Source of the DNA: Cellulophaga baltica
GTDB lineage: Bacteria > Bacteroidota > Bacteroidia > Flavobacteriales > Flavobacteriaceae
DNA: 64,000 bases
Assembly: GCF_900102165.1 (NCBI RefSeq)
Contig: NZ_FNBD01000001.1
Coordinates: 648,882 to 712,881, forward strand
Reading direction: 5' to 3'
In this document: piece by piece, positions 44,581 to 53,866 of the stretch
Numbering within the stretch: the stretch's first letter is position 1
Layout of the letters: every line of letters begins with the position of its first letter
Notes under the pieces: model-generated
The model's database searches: none
What the model was told of the DNA's origin: nothing
Seen by the model: only the letters and a program-made list of their open reading frames with translations
Program-made: the position numbers and the translations under genes

Positions 44581-45054
44581 ATGGAAACTGCCTACATTAA
44601 GACCCCATTAGGAATAGCAAAGTTAGTAGGCGATGAAAAAGGGATATCAGAATTTATAGTTTTAAATGCCGATGAGCCCCTTACCGATGTAATTCCGGAA
44701 GCATTGGAAGATGCCGTTTATCAAGTCAATGAATATTTTGAAGGTAAACGCGAGCATTTTAATTTAGATTTAAACCCGGAAGGAACCGATTTTCAAAAAC
44801 GAGTTTGGAAAGGCTTACAGGATATTCCTTTCGGAAAAACTACCTCCTACTTAGAATTATCAAAAACTTTAGGAGATGCAAAAGCTATAAGAGCCGTGGC
44901 TAATGCCAATGGTAAAAATCCATTGTGGATTATTGTGCCTTGTCATCGGGTGATAGGAAGTGATGGTTCTCTCACCGGTTATGCAGGAGGATTGTACCGA
45001 AAACAGTGGCTTTTGGAACACGAAAGTCCGCTTAAACAAACATCCCTATTCTAA
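44581..45054 (+). CDS. ogt: Methylated-DNA--protein-cysteine methyltransferase
   Basis: 157 residues, the usual Ogt length. The active-site motif is WIIVPCHRVIGSDGSL, with the alkyl-accepting Cys in PCHR. A helix-turn-helix FGKTTSYLELSKTLGDAKA and the Asn hinge RAVANANGKN precede it. It repairs O6-alkylguanine by stoichiometric transfer of the alkyl group to its own Cys. The ATG directly abuts the stop of the DUF21-CBS gene (0 bp). A small palindromic hairpin follows the stop. Confidence 0.96.
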   Translation: METAYIKTPLGIAKLVGDEKGISEFIVLNADEPLTDVIPEALEDAVYQVNEYFEGKREHFNLDLNPEGTDFQKRVWKGLQDIPFGKTTSYLELSKTLGDAKAIRAVANANGKNPLWIIVPCHRVIGSDGSLTGYAGGLYRKQWLLEHESPLKQTSLF

Positions 45055-45059
45055 ACTAA

Positions 45060-45077
45060 ACAAACTAATTAGTTTGT
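45060..45077. terminator. Palindromic hairpin just after ogt
   Basis: ACAAACTAATTAGTTTGT is an 18-bp perfect palindrome 5 bp after the ogt stop. With no loop and only a weak T-run (TACTTTC) following, it is a weak terminator candidate or a protein-binding palindrome. Confidence 0.35.
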
Positions 45078-45181
45078 ACTTTCTTAAATATTACTCCTCG
45101 AAATACAAAAGATGTAGTTCATCGATACATAGCAGTAAACTAGCGATATTATCCGTACCTATTGATTGGTTTAAAAAACAA

Positions 45182-45203
45182 AAAACCGACTAACAAGTTG
45201 GTT
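45182..45203 (-). terminator. Terminator of the CBM-like lipoprotein gene
   Basis: AAACCGACT (45182-45190) and AGTTGGTTT (45195-45203) pair with one G-T wobble around AACA. On the minus strand the stem is followed by a T-rich tract, as expected downstream of the lipoprotein gene ending at 45236. Confidence 0.55.
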
Positions 45204-45235
45204 TCTATAATTATAATACCTTAACACAAATCTCT

Positions 45236-45991
45236 TTAATTTTTACACGTAATAGTACTTTTACTAACGGTATCTGAGGTAGCATCAGCCAAAGAAATGG
45301 CATCCGTAAACAACACGAACTCATCAATTGCATGTCCGGAAGAACGTGCAGAAATTTCCATAGTATAGGTTCCAGCAGCACTAAAAGTTACAAAAATATC
45401 ATGCGCATTATTATCAAATGTACTAGACTGCCATTTGAAATCTAGATTACTCCCGCTTCTGTAAATCTTAAACCATCCATCTTTAGTCGCCCCTTCAGGA
45501 TTAGGCGTTTTTCCAGAATCTGCAGGATACACAATACTTTCTCCTTTTTGAGCAAAGAAATCACTTGCATCATTAAAACGCAACCATGTATCATTATGAT
45601 CAGAGCCACTATCGCCTGTTTTCACGGCAGACTTCCAAACGAATCTATAGGTGCCTGGCACAGTAACTTGAAGTGCATAAGTAGCTAAACCCATTCCCGG
45701 TGTACCCAAAGATTGGTCGCCCTCCCATACCATATAACCTTCACCAGAAGTTGCAGCATCATCGTTCTTTAATTTCCAATCACTGTCAAAAACAGCGTCT
45801 TCGAATTCAACTCTCAGTAAGCCCCCATTTTCATTGAAAACATACTTAGCTACATCTGTACAATTCGTTGCACTTTCTCCAGGACCTTCCGGTGAAATAA
45901 TATCAATATCTTCCTCGTTATCAGAAGAGTCATTAGTGCATGAAAAAAGGCCCATCGCTAAAAAAACAAAGGCAATATTCTTAAATTTCAT
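45236..45991 (-). CDS. Lipoprotein with carbohydrate-binding-like beta-sandwich, unknown function
   Basis: 251 residues from ATG 45991, where a lipoprotein signal (MKFKNIAFVFLAMGLFSC, lipobox LFSC) begins; the in-frame ATG at 46018 would add 9 residues. After an acidic linker comes a ~200-residue beta-rich domain with aromatic and Gly residues (YMVWEGDQSLGTPGMG, TYRFVWKSAV, DTWLRFNDASDF). This recalls carbohydrate-binding or GH-accessory sandwich domains of marine Bacteroidota. No catalytic residues are visible and no polysaccharide-utilisation genes are adjacent. The protein is probably surface- or periplasm-anchored; family membership is uncertain. Confidence 0.75.
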   Translation of the reverse strand: MKFKNIAFVFLAMGLFSCTNDSSDNEEDIDIISPEGPGESATNCTDVAKYVFNENGGLLRVEFEDAVFDSDWKLKNDDAATSGEGYMVWEGDQSLGTPGMGLATYALQVTVPGTYRFVWKSAVKTGDSGSDHNDTWLRFNDASDFFAQKGESIVYPADSGKTPNPEGATKDGWFKIYRSGSNLDFKWQSSTFDNNAHDIFVTFSAAGTYTMEISARSSGHAIDEFVLFTDAISLADATSDTVSKSTITCKN

Positions 45992-46135
45992 TATAATAGA
46001 TTTAGGTGTTTTCTTCATAACTTAAATCTTAATGAAATATTGAATTGCAGCTGCTGTTTTCGATAAAATGCTATAAATTAATCATTTTTGAGTTACATTA
46101 CTATAAAAGATAATAGTAAGAACACTATAGAAACC

Positions 46136-46150
46136 CCCTATTCAGGGTAG
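46136..46150. promoter_or_regulatory. Inverted element CCCT-N4-AGGGTAG upstream of DUF4153 gene
   Basis: CCCTATTCAGGGTAG lies 48 bp before the DUF4153 start in the divergent spacer with the lipoprotein gene. The same CCCT-N4-AGGGTAG pattern occurs at 56494-56508 between sufS and sufE. It may be a regulator-binding site. Confidence 0.35.
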
Positions 46151-46197
46151 TCGTCTACTATCAAGATTCATAATTTTGACTTATATTTAACTGATTT

Positions 46198-47997
46198 ATG
46201 CTTATGAAAATACCTTCTATCTCCGAAATTACTTCTAAAGCACAAAATGCGATTCTTCGATTTCCATTAGCCCTTCTTTGGGCAGTTGGCGGAACCACAT
46301 TTTTTATAAAGATTATAGAAGACGATAAGTATGATTATTTAAGAAATCATAACGATGAGATATTAACGTTAATCGTAGGATTAAGTTGGCTCATAGGCAT
46401 ACAGTTTTTTATAGAACAGTTTAAAAACCCAAGAAAATGGCAATGGCTAAAGCTTATAGTCCTAGCATTATTAGGCCTGTTTTATTGGTACCTGCCGGCC
46501 ATACAGTATTACAGAGATTCTCCCATTTACCTCGTCAGATTTTTTCTTTATTTAATTGCGGGGCATTTATTTTTGCTGTTTGCACCCTTTATATTTAAAT
46601 GGGATAAAAATGCCTACTGGAACTACTTAAAAAATACAAGTGTCGCTATTATACGCAGCTTATTTTATTCTGGAATTCTCTACTTGGGTTTAATATTGGC
46701 CTTAGCTGCAATTAGTGCTTTATTTGATGTTCATATTAAAAGTAGTAGATACGGACAACTCTATATTTTCTGTCTAGGTACAGTAAACACTTGGATTTAT
46801 CTTTCTGATTTTCCTAAAGACATTTTTCAAGAAACTACAATTTATTTTGAAAAAACACTAGAGGTATTGGTTAAGTTCATTCTAATTCCCTTAGTTATTC
46901 TTTACCTATTAATTCTGTATGCCTATAGTGCCAAAATAATCATAGAATGGGAACTTCCTAAAGGATGGGTATCCTATCTGGTCATTGCCTTATCATTTTT
47001 GGGTTACATTATTCAAATTATCATAAACCCAATACAGAAAGAATTAAAATCCTGGACGATTAATAAATTTTACCCTTGGTTCTATATACTTCTAATTCCT
47101 TTAAACATTCTATTGTTTATTGCAATTTTACGAAGAGTAAGCGATTATGGCATTACAGAAAATAGGTATTTTGTATTAGCTATTGCCTTGTGGAATGTAG
47201 GGATTATTTTGTATTTGTTATTCAGCACTAAAAAAGCCCTAAAAGTACTTCCCATCTCTTTATTTATCATAGCCATAGTATCCTCTGTGGGCTTTTGGAG
47301 TGCCTTTTCGGTTTCAGAAAAAAGCCAAATACAGCAATTTGAGGAGATCTTTACCGAAGTTAAGAATAGGGATAATGTTGCCACAAATGAGGAAATAGGA
47401 CGTTTACAAGATATTCTAGATTATTTAGAAAAACGTAAAGAAGTCTCTAGCTTAAATAGTATTACAAAATTAGATTTAGAAAGTTTCAGAGATCCTGCGG
47501 TAGACGAAGATTATAAAGCCGGCTGGCTAAATACTACAAAAATATGGGATAGCATCGCTTTTGAAGTGGATGCCTCCTCTATACCAGAAAATGAGCATGA
47601 TTCCTATTACAGCTTATACTCATCTGACCAAAGGAATACCTATACCGCTATAAACGATTTTGACTCTTTTACTTACTTAAGCTTTTATATGAATTCTGAA
47701 AAGCGCATCGCATTAGATTCCCTTTATCTAGAACTTTATCCAGAAAATAATAGTTTAAAAATTTACTTCACAAAAGATGATACTGTAGCCTTAGAGATCC
47801 CTTTGACAGAAAAGCTTACGGAACTATCTAAATACGGAAATAATTTAAACAACGCTTCTTTAGACGACTTAACAATGGAAATTACAGGAACTACACACTC
47901 CTGTAAATTAGTATTGTCTGAGTTAAGTTTTAGAAAGACTAAAGAAGGTATCGAATTACAAAATATTAATGCCTTTTTATTTTTAAAGCAAAACTAG
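46198..47997 (+). CDS. DUF4153 polytopic membrane protein
   Basis: 599 residues (the ATG at 46204 is an equally good start). About twelve hydrophobic helices fill residues 20-400. The last ~200 residues form an extracytoplasmic or cytoplasmic beta-rich tail. The start SEITSKAQNAILRFPLALLW fits the DUF4153 family. No function is established. The next gene follows after 1 bp, so they are co-transcribed. A CCCT-N4-AGGGTAG element lies upstream. Confidence 0.85.
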   Translation: MLMKIPSISEITSKAQNAILRFPLALLWAVGGTTFFIKIIEDDKYDYLRNHNDEILTLIVGLSWLIGIQFFIEQFKNPRKWQWLKLIVLALLGLFYWYLPAIQYYRDSPIYLVRFFLYLIAGHLFLLFAPFIFKWDKNAYWNYLKNTSVAIIRSLFYSGILYLGLILALAAISALFDVHIKSSRYGQLYIFCLGTVNTWIYLSDFPKDIFQETTIYFEKTLEVLVKFILIPLVILYLLILYAYSAKIIIEWELPKGWVSYLVIALSFLGYIIQIIINPIQKELKSWTINKFYPWFYILLIPLNILLFIAILRRVSDYGITENRYFVLAIALWNVGIILYLLFSTKKALKVLPISLFIIAIVSSVGFWSAFSVSEKSQIQQFEEIFTEVKNRDNVATNEEIGRLQDILDYLEKRKEVSSLNSITKLDLESFRDPAVDEDYKAGWLNTTKIWDSIAFEVDASSIPENEHDSYYSLYSSDQRNTYTAINDFDSFTYLSFYMNSEKRIALDSLYLELYPENNSLKIYFTKDDTVALEIPLTEKLTELSKYGNNLNNASLDDLTMEITGTTHSCKLVLSELSFRKTKEGIELQNINAFLFLKQN

Positions 47998-47998
47998 T

Positions 47999-48712
47999 AT
48001 GCTCCAAAAACTAAACTTAGAACATATTTTGTTTTTAGACATTGAAACTGTTCCTGAAAAACAAAATTTTAATGATTTAGACGACGAAAAAAAAGACTTA
48101 TGGGATCATAAATCTCAATACCAGCGTAAAGGAGAATTTACCGCTGAAGAGTTTTATGACCGCGCAGGAATTTGGGCAGAGTTCGGTAAGATAGTATGTA
48201 TTTCTGTTGGATATTTTAAAATCAATGACGAAACAAGGAGCTTTAGGGTTACCACGTTTCACGGAGATGAGGCGGAGCTTCTAAATGAATTTAAAAATTT
48301 ATTGGATGGTCATTTTAGTGCTTCAAAATATATGCTTTGTGGCCACAATGCTAAAGAGTTTGATTTTCCATATATCGCTAGAAGAATGCTAATCAATAGC
48401 ATAGATCTACCCTACAAGTTAAACCTGTTTGGAAAAAAACCATGGGAAATTACCCATTTAGATACTATGGAATTATGGAAATTTGGAGACTTTAAACATT
48501 ATACTTCTCTAAAACTTATGGCGAATGTTTTAGGGATACCCTCACCTAAAGGAGATATTGACGGGAGTATGGTTAAAAGTGTTTATTATGAGGATAAAGA
48601 TTTAGACCGTATTGTAACCTATTGCGAGTTAGATGTCGTAACCACGGCTCAGGTATTCTTACGCTTAAGTAATGAGGACTTGTTAGAAGATAAAGAGATC
48701 AAAAAAATCTAA
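47999..48712 (+). CDS. PolB-like 3'-5' exonuclease (DEDDy family)
   Basis: 237 residues of the family of stand-alone exonucleases related to the PolB proofreading domain. The metal-binding acidic residues are in FLDIETVPE (Exo I, D-x-E), CGHNAKEFDFPYIARR (Exo II, Asp) and YCELDVVTTAQVFLRL (Exo III, Tyr and Asp). It should hydrolyse single-stranded DNA 3' ends with two metal ions; the cellular role is not known. The start lies 1 bp after the DUF4153 stop, and a terminator follows the gene. Confidence 0.9.
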   Translation: MLQKLNLEHILFLDIETVPEKQNFNDLDDEKKDLWDHKSQYQRKGEFTAEEFYDRAGIWAEFGKIVCISVGYFKINDETRSFRVTTFHGDEAELLNEFKNLLDGHFSASKYMLCGHNAKEFDFPYIARRMLINSIDLPYKLNLFGKKPWEITHLDTMELWKFGDFKHYTSLKLMANVLGIPSPKGDIDGSMVKSVYYEDKDLDRIVTYCELDVVTTAQVFLRLSNEDLLEDKEIKKI

Positions 48713-48716
48713 ATAG

Positions 48717-48750
48717 AAAAGGGAAGCATCTTACTAAAAAGCCTCCCTTT
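48717..48750. terminator. Terminator between exonuclease and subtilase genes
   Basis: AAAAGGGA (48717-48724) pairs with TCCCTTT (48744-48750), extended by GC/GC pairing around a loop. It separates two convergent genes and has A/T-rich flanks suitable for both strands. Confidence 0.55.
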
Positions 48751-48775
48751 AACTCCAAATCTAATTTAATCTAAT

Positions 48776-50992
48776 CTAATTTTTTATAAACTTTACAGAT
48801 TGTTGTTCACCGTCTTCAAAAATGGTTAATGAATAAAAACCAGAAGACAAATCATCAACCTTAATATCATTATACGCTGCTCTACCTTTTTTAAGCAATG
48901 TTCCTGTGCTAGACACAATGCTGTAATAAGCGTTATCTCCTAGTGGACCATCAATAGTAATTTGATCTGTTGTTGGATTAGGATGTACTGAAAATTTTAA
49001 TTTATCTGCAGCAACCACAACATCTTCTTTATCTATTTCTTGAAAAGGATCGTCTGTAAGCACGCCATCAAAAATAAATTTGAAAGTATCAGAATATTCA
49101 GAAAAAATGTTTGAGGTACAGTTAGTTCTAAGTTGTACCATGTACGTGCTACCCATTGCTAAATTATCTAATGCCACCGTATTTGTTTCAGAGAATGTAG
49201 TATTCCATTCTACATCATTTTCTTTTTTGTATTGCACTTCAAAGAAAGAATCTTTAATACCATCCCAACTAATAGTTATAGCAGCTTCAGAAGTAGCATT
49301 CATTGTTAATCCTGAAGGAATAACTGCTTTACAATTAGAAGTAGATGCCCCTGAAACAATTAATGAAAACATTTGATTTTCATTGGTTAAACTCCCTTTA
49401 TGAGAGATTGTAATGGTATAAGTACCCGATGCATTTGGAATTTGTATTTGTTCAAACGGATCTACAAGGTTATCTCCTTTTACTGCAGGTGCATTAGCAT
49501 TTCTTGGATCTAATTTCCATGGTAAAGAAACCACGTTATCTTTAGTTACTCTGATATCCAAGTCATTCACTAAAGCCGAAGTCATATCATTTAAACTTCC
49601 TTTATTTACAAAATTTCCTGCTGGGTCTGTCCAAGAAACAGATGCTAAAAACTCTTCTCCACTTCTGGCATCAACAGTAATACTGTAGGTCTCTCCTTGT
49701 GCTAAATTTTCTTCGATAATTAAGGAGGAGTATTCATCATTTACAATCAGTTCCGCTGCTTTTTTAGCATTCATAACGCCCCATCCCATTTTATAGTCAG
49801 GACCCGGTGCCGCAACATCATCTGCACTGTGTAACACTAAGCCTTTTAAAGTGGCTGCCTTCATAAAAGAGCCATTTATTCTATCATAATATTCTTGCAA
49901 TAAAAGCATTGCACTAGTAATACCAGGTGCCGCCATAGAGGTCCCAGAATACGTGTCATAATTTTTCTCCCCTGTAGACTGTGTTGATAAAATATTTGCT
50001 CCGCAACCCGCAATGTCTGGCTTAATACGGCCATCATCTATAGGACCATGACTACTATAACTAGCTACAGCAGCATTTTTTAAATTTCCGTCCATATCTA
50101 TTTCAGACTCTACTGCCGCTACATTCATTCCGTTTTTAGAAGTAGAAAAACCTAATAACAAATCAAATCCATCTGCAGATTTTCCAGAAATAGGAGCGTC
50201 ATTAAATTTCAACTTTTGTGAGTTTCCGGCTGCTGTCACCATTAAGTAATAAGGTGCATTGTACATGATTCGATCCCAATCTTTGGAAACTTGTATGTAA
50301 GCGCCAAAATACCAGTCTGGAACAAAATCTGGTCTGATACCATACGAGTGGTTGGATAATAATAATCCGTTTGCTGCAGCGTCTATAACTTCTACTTTAT
50401 CTGCTTTCCAATCGCTAGAAATTGCTGTAGCATTGTAAGCCACGCCTTTAGCTTGCGTTTTAATTCCTTTGGCAATCATACTTCCTAATACCATAGTGGC
50501 ATGAGGACTTACAGATGCCGTATGATCTCCTTGCGTTGCTCTTGAATTATATTCTTGATGTGTAAGTAATGCTTTTCCGGAATCCCATACCCCAACTTTC
50601 ATTCCTTGTCCACTGATGCCTAAATCTAGTGCACCACCGGTATACAACGTATTTGCTCTTGAAACCATACTTGTATTATCACTAAACGTGCTATAGTACA
50701 AAGGGGTACCGTCTGCTCCTATGTCTACAAGTTCTATTTGATTGCCATCTTTTAAAGTACTAGATACCTCTAACCCTCTTTCTTTGGCAAAAGCTTTTAA
50801 CGTAATGCTTTTTTTTGTAAAATCTTTAGAGAATTCTTCTTGTACGGTGGTTAACGTACGCGCATCATACTTAGATTGAATATGTTGGATTTTAGACGTT
50901 GACTGTGCCTGAATTGTTGAAAGACTCAACATGGTGATGGTCATTAAAACACACGAATAAACCCGGTTTGGAAAAAGTTTACTGTAGTCCAT
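48776..50992 (-). CDS. Subtilase-family (S8) peptidase with FnIII and type IX secretion sorting domain
   Basis: 738 residues from ATG 50992 (MDYSKLFPN), which lies downstream of a -7 element; an ATG at 51034 is less likely. A signal peptide ending TIQAQ is followed by a prodomain-like region and the S8 domain. Its catalytic residues are Asp137 in GVWDSG, His164 in SPHATMV, and Ser in YSGTSMAAPG. A C-terminal beta-sandwich and an FnIII domain (AITISWDGIKDSFFEVQYKK) follow. The last ~75 residues are a Por-type sorting tail (FSVHPNPTTDQITI ... GFYSLTIFEDGEQQSVKFI). The enzyme is thus exported across the outer membrane by T9SS. Confidence 0.94.
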   Translation of the reverse strand: MDYSKLFPNRVYSCVLMTITMLSLSTIQAQSTSKIQHIQSKYDARTLTTVQEEFSKDFTKKSITLKAFAKERGLEVSSTLKDGNQIELVDIGADGTPLYYSTFSDNTSMVSRANTLYTGGALDLGISGQGMKVGVWDSGKALLTHQEYNSRATQGDHTASVSPHATMVLGSMIAKGIKTQAKGVAYNATAISSDWKADKVEVIDAAANGLLLSNHSYGIRPDFVPDWYFGAYIQVSKDWDRIMYNAPYYLMVTAAGNSQKLKFNDAPISGKSADGFDLLLGFSTSKNGMNVAAVESEIDMDGNLKNAAVASYSSHGPIDDGRIKPDIAGCGANILSTQSTGEKNYDTYSGTSMAAPGITSAMLLLQEYYDRINGSFMKAATLKGLVLHSADDVAAPGPDYKMGWGVMNAKKAAELIVNDEYSSLIIEENLAQGETYSITVDARSGEEFLASVSWTDPAGNFVNKGSLNDMTSALVNDLDIRVTKDNVVSLPWKLDPRNANAPAVKGDNLVDPFEQIQIPNASGTYTITISHKGSLTNENQMFSLIVSGASTSNCKAVIPSGLTMNATSEAAITISWDGIKDSFFEVQYKKENDVEWNTTFSETNTVALDNLAMGSTYMVQLRTNCTSNIFSEYSDTFKFIFDGVLTDDPFQEIDKEDVVVAADKLKFSVHPNPTTDQITIDGPLGDNAYYSIVSSTGTLLKKGRAAYNDIKVDDLSSGFYSLTIFEDGEQQSVKFIKN

Positions 50993-51020
50993 AATAATTA
51001 ATTTAGTAAGATTTGGACTA

Positions 51021-51028
51021 CAAACATA
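51021..51028 (-). promoter_or_regulatory. Candidate -7 promoter element for the subtilase gene
   Basis: On the minus strand it reads TATGTTTG (TAnnTTTG), about 28 bp upstream of the preferred ATG at 50992. It helps to reject the alternative start at 51034. Confidence 0.5.
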
Positions 51029-51108
51029 CATCAAACCAATTGAACTATCGATAAGTAACGCATTTTATTCGATGAAATGCATTTATCGATTTTTTGTGCT
51101 TAATCTTC

Positions 51109-52086
51109 TTATTTATTGAATTTTAATTGTAAGTACACCGGAAAGTGATCACTATAACCGCCCATATATCGCCTACCCACATAGGTTCTAAAGGGGCTTC
51201 CTTTAAATTTACCTTTAAATTCTGTTAGAAAATGATCATCAAAAATATTGGAAGAATTATAGCTATGGGTCTTCTTCTCATAATTCAAAAAACTATGAGA
51301 TATCAGGATTTGGTCAAACAGAGACCATTTAAATTTGTAGTTCGCACTACCTCTTTTAGGGGTTAAAAGCTTCTCCATAGGATTAAAAAGGTGCTTTTCT
51401 CCTACAAGTTTTTTAACGCTTGCGGTGTGGGGGCCATCATTAAAATCGCCCATAACAATATAATTAGGATTTGCATAAGTTTCCTCAAGCACATTCATAA
51501 ACGCTACGATGGTATCTGCAGCTTTTATTCTTTTATATTCTGTTTCATCCCCACCATCACGACGAGAAGGCCAATGGTTAACAAAAAGGTGAACTTCCTC
51601 TCCGTTTAATACGCCACGAACATATAAAATATCTCGCGTCATATCTTGTTGCCCATCCAAATTAAATACTTCAAGGGGTATCGCTTCTGAATGTAAAACC
51701 TTAAAAAATCGCTTATCAAATATTAATGCATTATCAATTCCACGCTCATCCGGAGAATCATAATGTATGAAATCATATTCGCAGGACGCCAACACGGGCT
51801 CCGCTAACAAGTCTTTTAAAACCTTCTTATTTTCTACCTCTACAACACCCACTAATACCGGAGGTTTACCAATAGCATCTACGCCAATTTTCGAAATAGT
51901 AGAGGCTAGTTTAAAAAGCTTGGATTTGTAGCGCTTAGGTGTCCATTGCAGTTTACCATTGGGTGTATAATCACTATCTAATTTATCGGGATGATCTTCG
52001 GTATCAAAAAGATTTTCTAAATTGTAGAATGCAATCGTGTGCATACTATCCTGTACTTTTTTCTTGAAGAATTTTGAGAAGAACAT
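51109..52086 (-). CDS. Endonuclease/exonuclease/phosphatase family hydrolase
   Basis: 325 residues of the EEP superfamily. Conserved elements are IAFYNLENLFDTED (Asn/Glu), VGVVEVENKKVLKDLL (Glu), YIVMGDFNDGPHTASVKKL (Asp/Asn) and the final GGYSDHFPVYLQLK (Asp-His). The N-terminus is Lys/Phe-rich (MFFSKFFKKKVQD) without a clear signal peptide. Substrate (nucleic acid, phospholipid or other phosphoester) is not evident. The gene is divergent from hflX across 160 bp. Confidence 0.9.
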   Translation of the reverse strand: MFFSKFFKKKVQDSMHTIAFYNLENLFDTEDHPDKLDSDYTPNGKLQWTPKRYKSKLFKLASTISKIGVDAIGKPPVLVGVVEVENKKVLKDLLAEPVLASCEYDFIHYDSPDERGIDNALIFDKRFFKVLHSEAIPLEVFNLDGQQDMTRDILYVRGVLNGEEVHLFVNHWPSRRDGGDETEYKRIKAADTIVAFMNVLEETYANPNYIVMGDFNDGPHTASVKKLVGEKHLFNPMEKLLTPKRGSANYKFKWSLFDQILISHSFLNYEKKTHSYNSSNIFDDHFLTEFKGKFKGSPFRTYVGRRYMGGYSDHFPVYLQLKFNK

Positions 52087-52223
52087 AAAAAGAAATGATG
52101 TTTTGTCTGCCTAGTGCAGTATCCTGTTATTGTATAGTTAAAGACATCATACAAAAGAGAATAGCAATTAATAATTTAATAGGCTCTTTTTCAAAAATAC
52201 AAAATAGCTACACTAGTATTCCG

Positions 52224-52231
52224 TAAATTTG
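52224..52231 (+). promoter_or_regulatory. Candidate -7 promoter element for hflX
   Basis: TAAATTTG matches TAnnTTTG and ends 17 bp before the hflX ATG. Confidence 0.4.
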
Positions 52232-52247
52232 TACTTTAATTTGACAT

Positions 52248-53459
52248 ATGTTAGAACAAAAAGAAATAGATTATGAAAGAACGGTACTTATTGGTGTTAT
52301 CAATAAGGATCAAAATGAACTTAAGGTTAAAGAATATCTAGACGAACTAGAATTCTTGACCTATACTGCCGGTGGCGAAGTTTATAAAAGATTTGTTCAA
52401 AAAGTAGACTTGCCTAATCCTAAGACGTATATAGGAAGCGGTAAGATGAATGATGTGGAAGCTTATGTAGAAGAACACCAAATTGGTTGCGTTATTTTTG
52501 ATGACGAATTGTCTCCTGCACAACAACGAAATATAGAAAAACAACTGAAGTGTAAAATTCTAGATCGTACACACCTAATTTTAGATATTTTTTCACAAAG
52601 AGCGCAGACTAGTTATGCTAGAACTCAAGTAGAGTTGGCGCAATATGAATACTTACTACCTCGCTTAACTGGTTTATGGACCCACTTAGAGCGACAAAAA
52701 GGGGGTATTGGTATGCGTGGACCTGGTGAGACAGAGATTGAAACAGACAGACGTATTGTACGTGACCGCATCACTTTATTAAAGAAGAAGCTCCTAAAGA
52801 TAGACCGTCAAATGGAAACCCAACGAGGTAACCGTGGCGCGCTTGTCCGTGTAGCTTTAGTAGGATATACCAATGTTGGTAAATCTACCTTAATGAATGT
52901 AGTGAGTAAAAGTGATGTATTTGCAGAAAACAAATTGTTCGCAACTTTAGACACTACTGTTCGTAAAGTAGTTATTGGAAACCTTCCGTTTCTTTTAAGT
53001 GATACTGTTGGATTTATTCGTAAGCTACCTACCCAATTGGTAGAAAGTTTTAAAAGTACCTTAGATGAAGTAAGAGAGGCAGATTTACTGCTCCATGTGG
53101 TAGATATTTCTCACCCTCAGTTTGAAGAGCACATTGCTTCCGTAAATAAAATTTTAGGGGAAATTGGAAGCGGAGATAAGAAAACTATTATGGTTTTCAA
53201 TAAGATTGATCAATTTACACATGAAACTATTGATGATGATGATCTTATTACAGAAAGAACAGAAGAGCATTTTACCTTAGATGAATGGCGAAAAACTTGG
53301 ATGCGTAAAGTAGGAGACCGCGCCTTATTTATCTCCGCATTGAATAAAGATAATTTAGACGAATTTAGAAAAAGAGTCTATGACGAGGTAAGAGATATTC
53401 ATGTGACGCGTTTTCCGTATAACAATTTTCTTTACCCAGAGCATTTGGACGAATATTAG
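52248..53459 (+). CDS. hflX: GTPase HflX, ribosome-associated
   Basis: 403 residues. The HflX N-terminal domain and the family-specific GPGETEIETDRRI motif are followed by the G domain: G1 GYTNVGKST, G3 DTVGFIRKLP and G4 NKID. HflX binds 50S subunits and helps to split stalled ribosomes under heat or antibiotic stress. The gene is single on this strand; a 671-bp region with no protein gene follows it. Confidence 0.95.
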   Translation: MLEQKEIDYERTVLIGVINKDQNELKVKEYLDELEFLTYTAGGEVYKRFVQKVDLPNPKTYIGSGKMNDVEAYVEEHQIGCVIFDDELSPAQQRNIEKQLKCKILDRTHLILDIFSQRAQTSYARTQVELAQYEYLLPRLTGLWTHLERQKGGIGMRGPGETEIETDRRIVRDRITLLKKKLLKIDRQMETQRGNRGALVRVALVGYTNVGKSTLMNVVSKSDVFAENKLFATLDTTVRKVVIGNLPFLLSDTVGFIRKLPTQLVESFKSTLDEVREADLLLHVVDISHPQFEEHIASVNKILGEIGSGDKKTIMVFNKIDQFTHETIDDDDLITERTEEHFTLDEWRKTWMRKVGDRALFISALNKDNLDEFRKRVYDEVRDIHVTRFPYNNFLYPEHLDEY

Positions 53460-53585
53460 TGTAGTTTTCCTACTTCATAAAAGTATGAAAATTGGTATTT
53501 AATCGAAGAAATGATACCGTTTACATTTTCGCAACAAAATAGTAGGGGTTGACAACATAAAAGTGGCACTTACGGTATTTGCCTC

Positions 53586-53593
53586 TATCTTTG
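53586..53593 (+). promoter_or_regulatory. Candidate -7 promoter element for ncRNA A
   Basis: TATCTTTG matches TAnnTTTG, 28 bp before the shared GTTTACCCCAAGTT block and about 145 bp before the terminator at 53732. Confidence 0.4.
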
Positions 53594-53597
53594 ACCT

Positions 53598-53772
53598 GTA
53601 GTTAACGTGTAGTGTTTACCCCAAGTTGCACTTTATGAATTAACCAAAAAGCATTGAGATTCCCAAATCATGTGCTTGACCTACGAAAGCTTATAAAAAA
53701 TAATTAGTCCCCCAAGACTAGCTAAAAATGTAGCCTGTTTCGTTTAAGAAATTAAACGAAACAGGCTTTTTT
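53598..53772 (+). ncRNA. Candidate small RNA A (about 175 nt) ending in a 16-bp terminator
   Basis: Starting a few bases after the -7 element and ending at a perfect 16-bp GAAA-loop terminator with T-tract. GTTAA (53601-53605) and TTAAC (53640-53644) enclose GTTTACCCCAAGTT (53614-53627). TTCCCAAATC (53660-53669) and AGTCCCCCAAGAC (53706-53718) follow. No ORF is present. Downstream RNA B shares these blocks in order. The start point is a prediction. It does not look like 4.5S/SRP RNA, tmRNA or RNase P RNA. Confidence 0.5.
53732..53772 (+). terminator. Strong rho-independent terminator of ncRNA A
   Basis: AGCCTGTTTCGTTTAA (53732-53747) and TTAAACGAAACAGGCT (53752-53767) form a perfect 16-bp stem with a GAAA loop and a T6 tract (53767-53772). 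It lies about 270 bp after the hflX stop and has no nearer coding gene to serve, implying a separate + strand transcript. Confidence 0.85.
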
Positions 53773-53866
53773 GTATCCTAGCATTTTAAGACTACCCTTT
53801 TGGCTTGTAGGAAAAAAAGACGCCAACTTACCGCTGGTCGAAAAAAATAAACCATTCATATGTTTT

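Noticed and set aside
50993-51034. Upstream ATG for the subtilase
   Set aside because: It precedes the signal peptide by 14 residues and overlaps the -7 element at 51021-51028.
53460-53780. SRP (4.5S) RNA, tmRNA or RNase P RNA in the gap after hflX
   Set aside because: The conserved cores I know for these RNAs were not seen, although a strong terminator is present. The segment is kept only as an unassigned ncRNA candidate.
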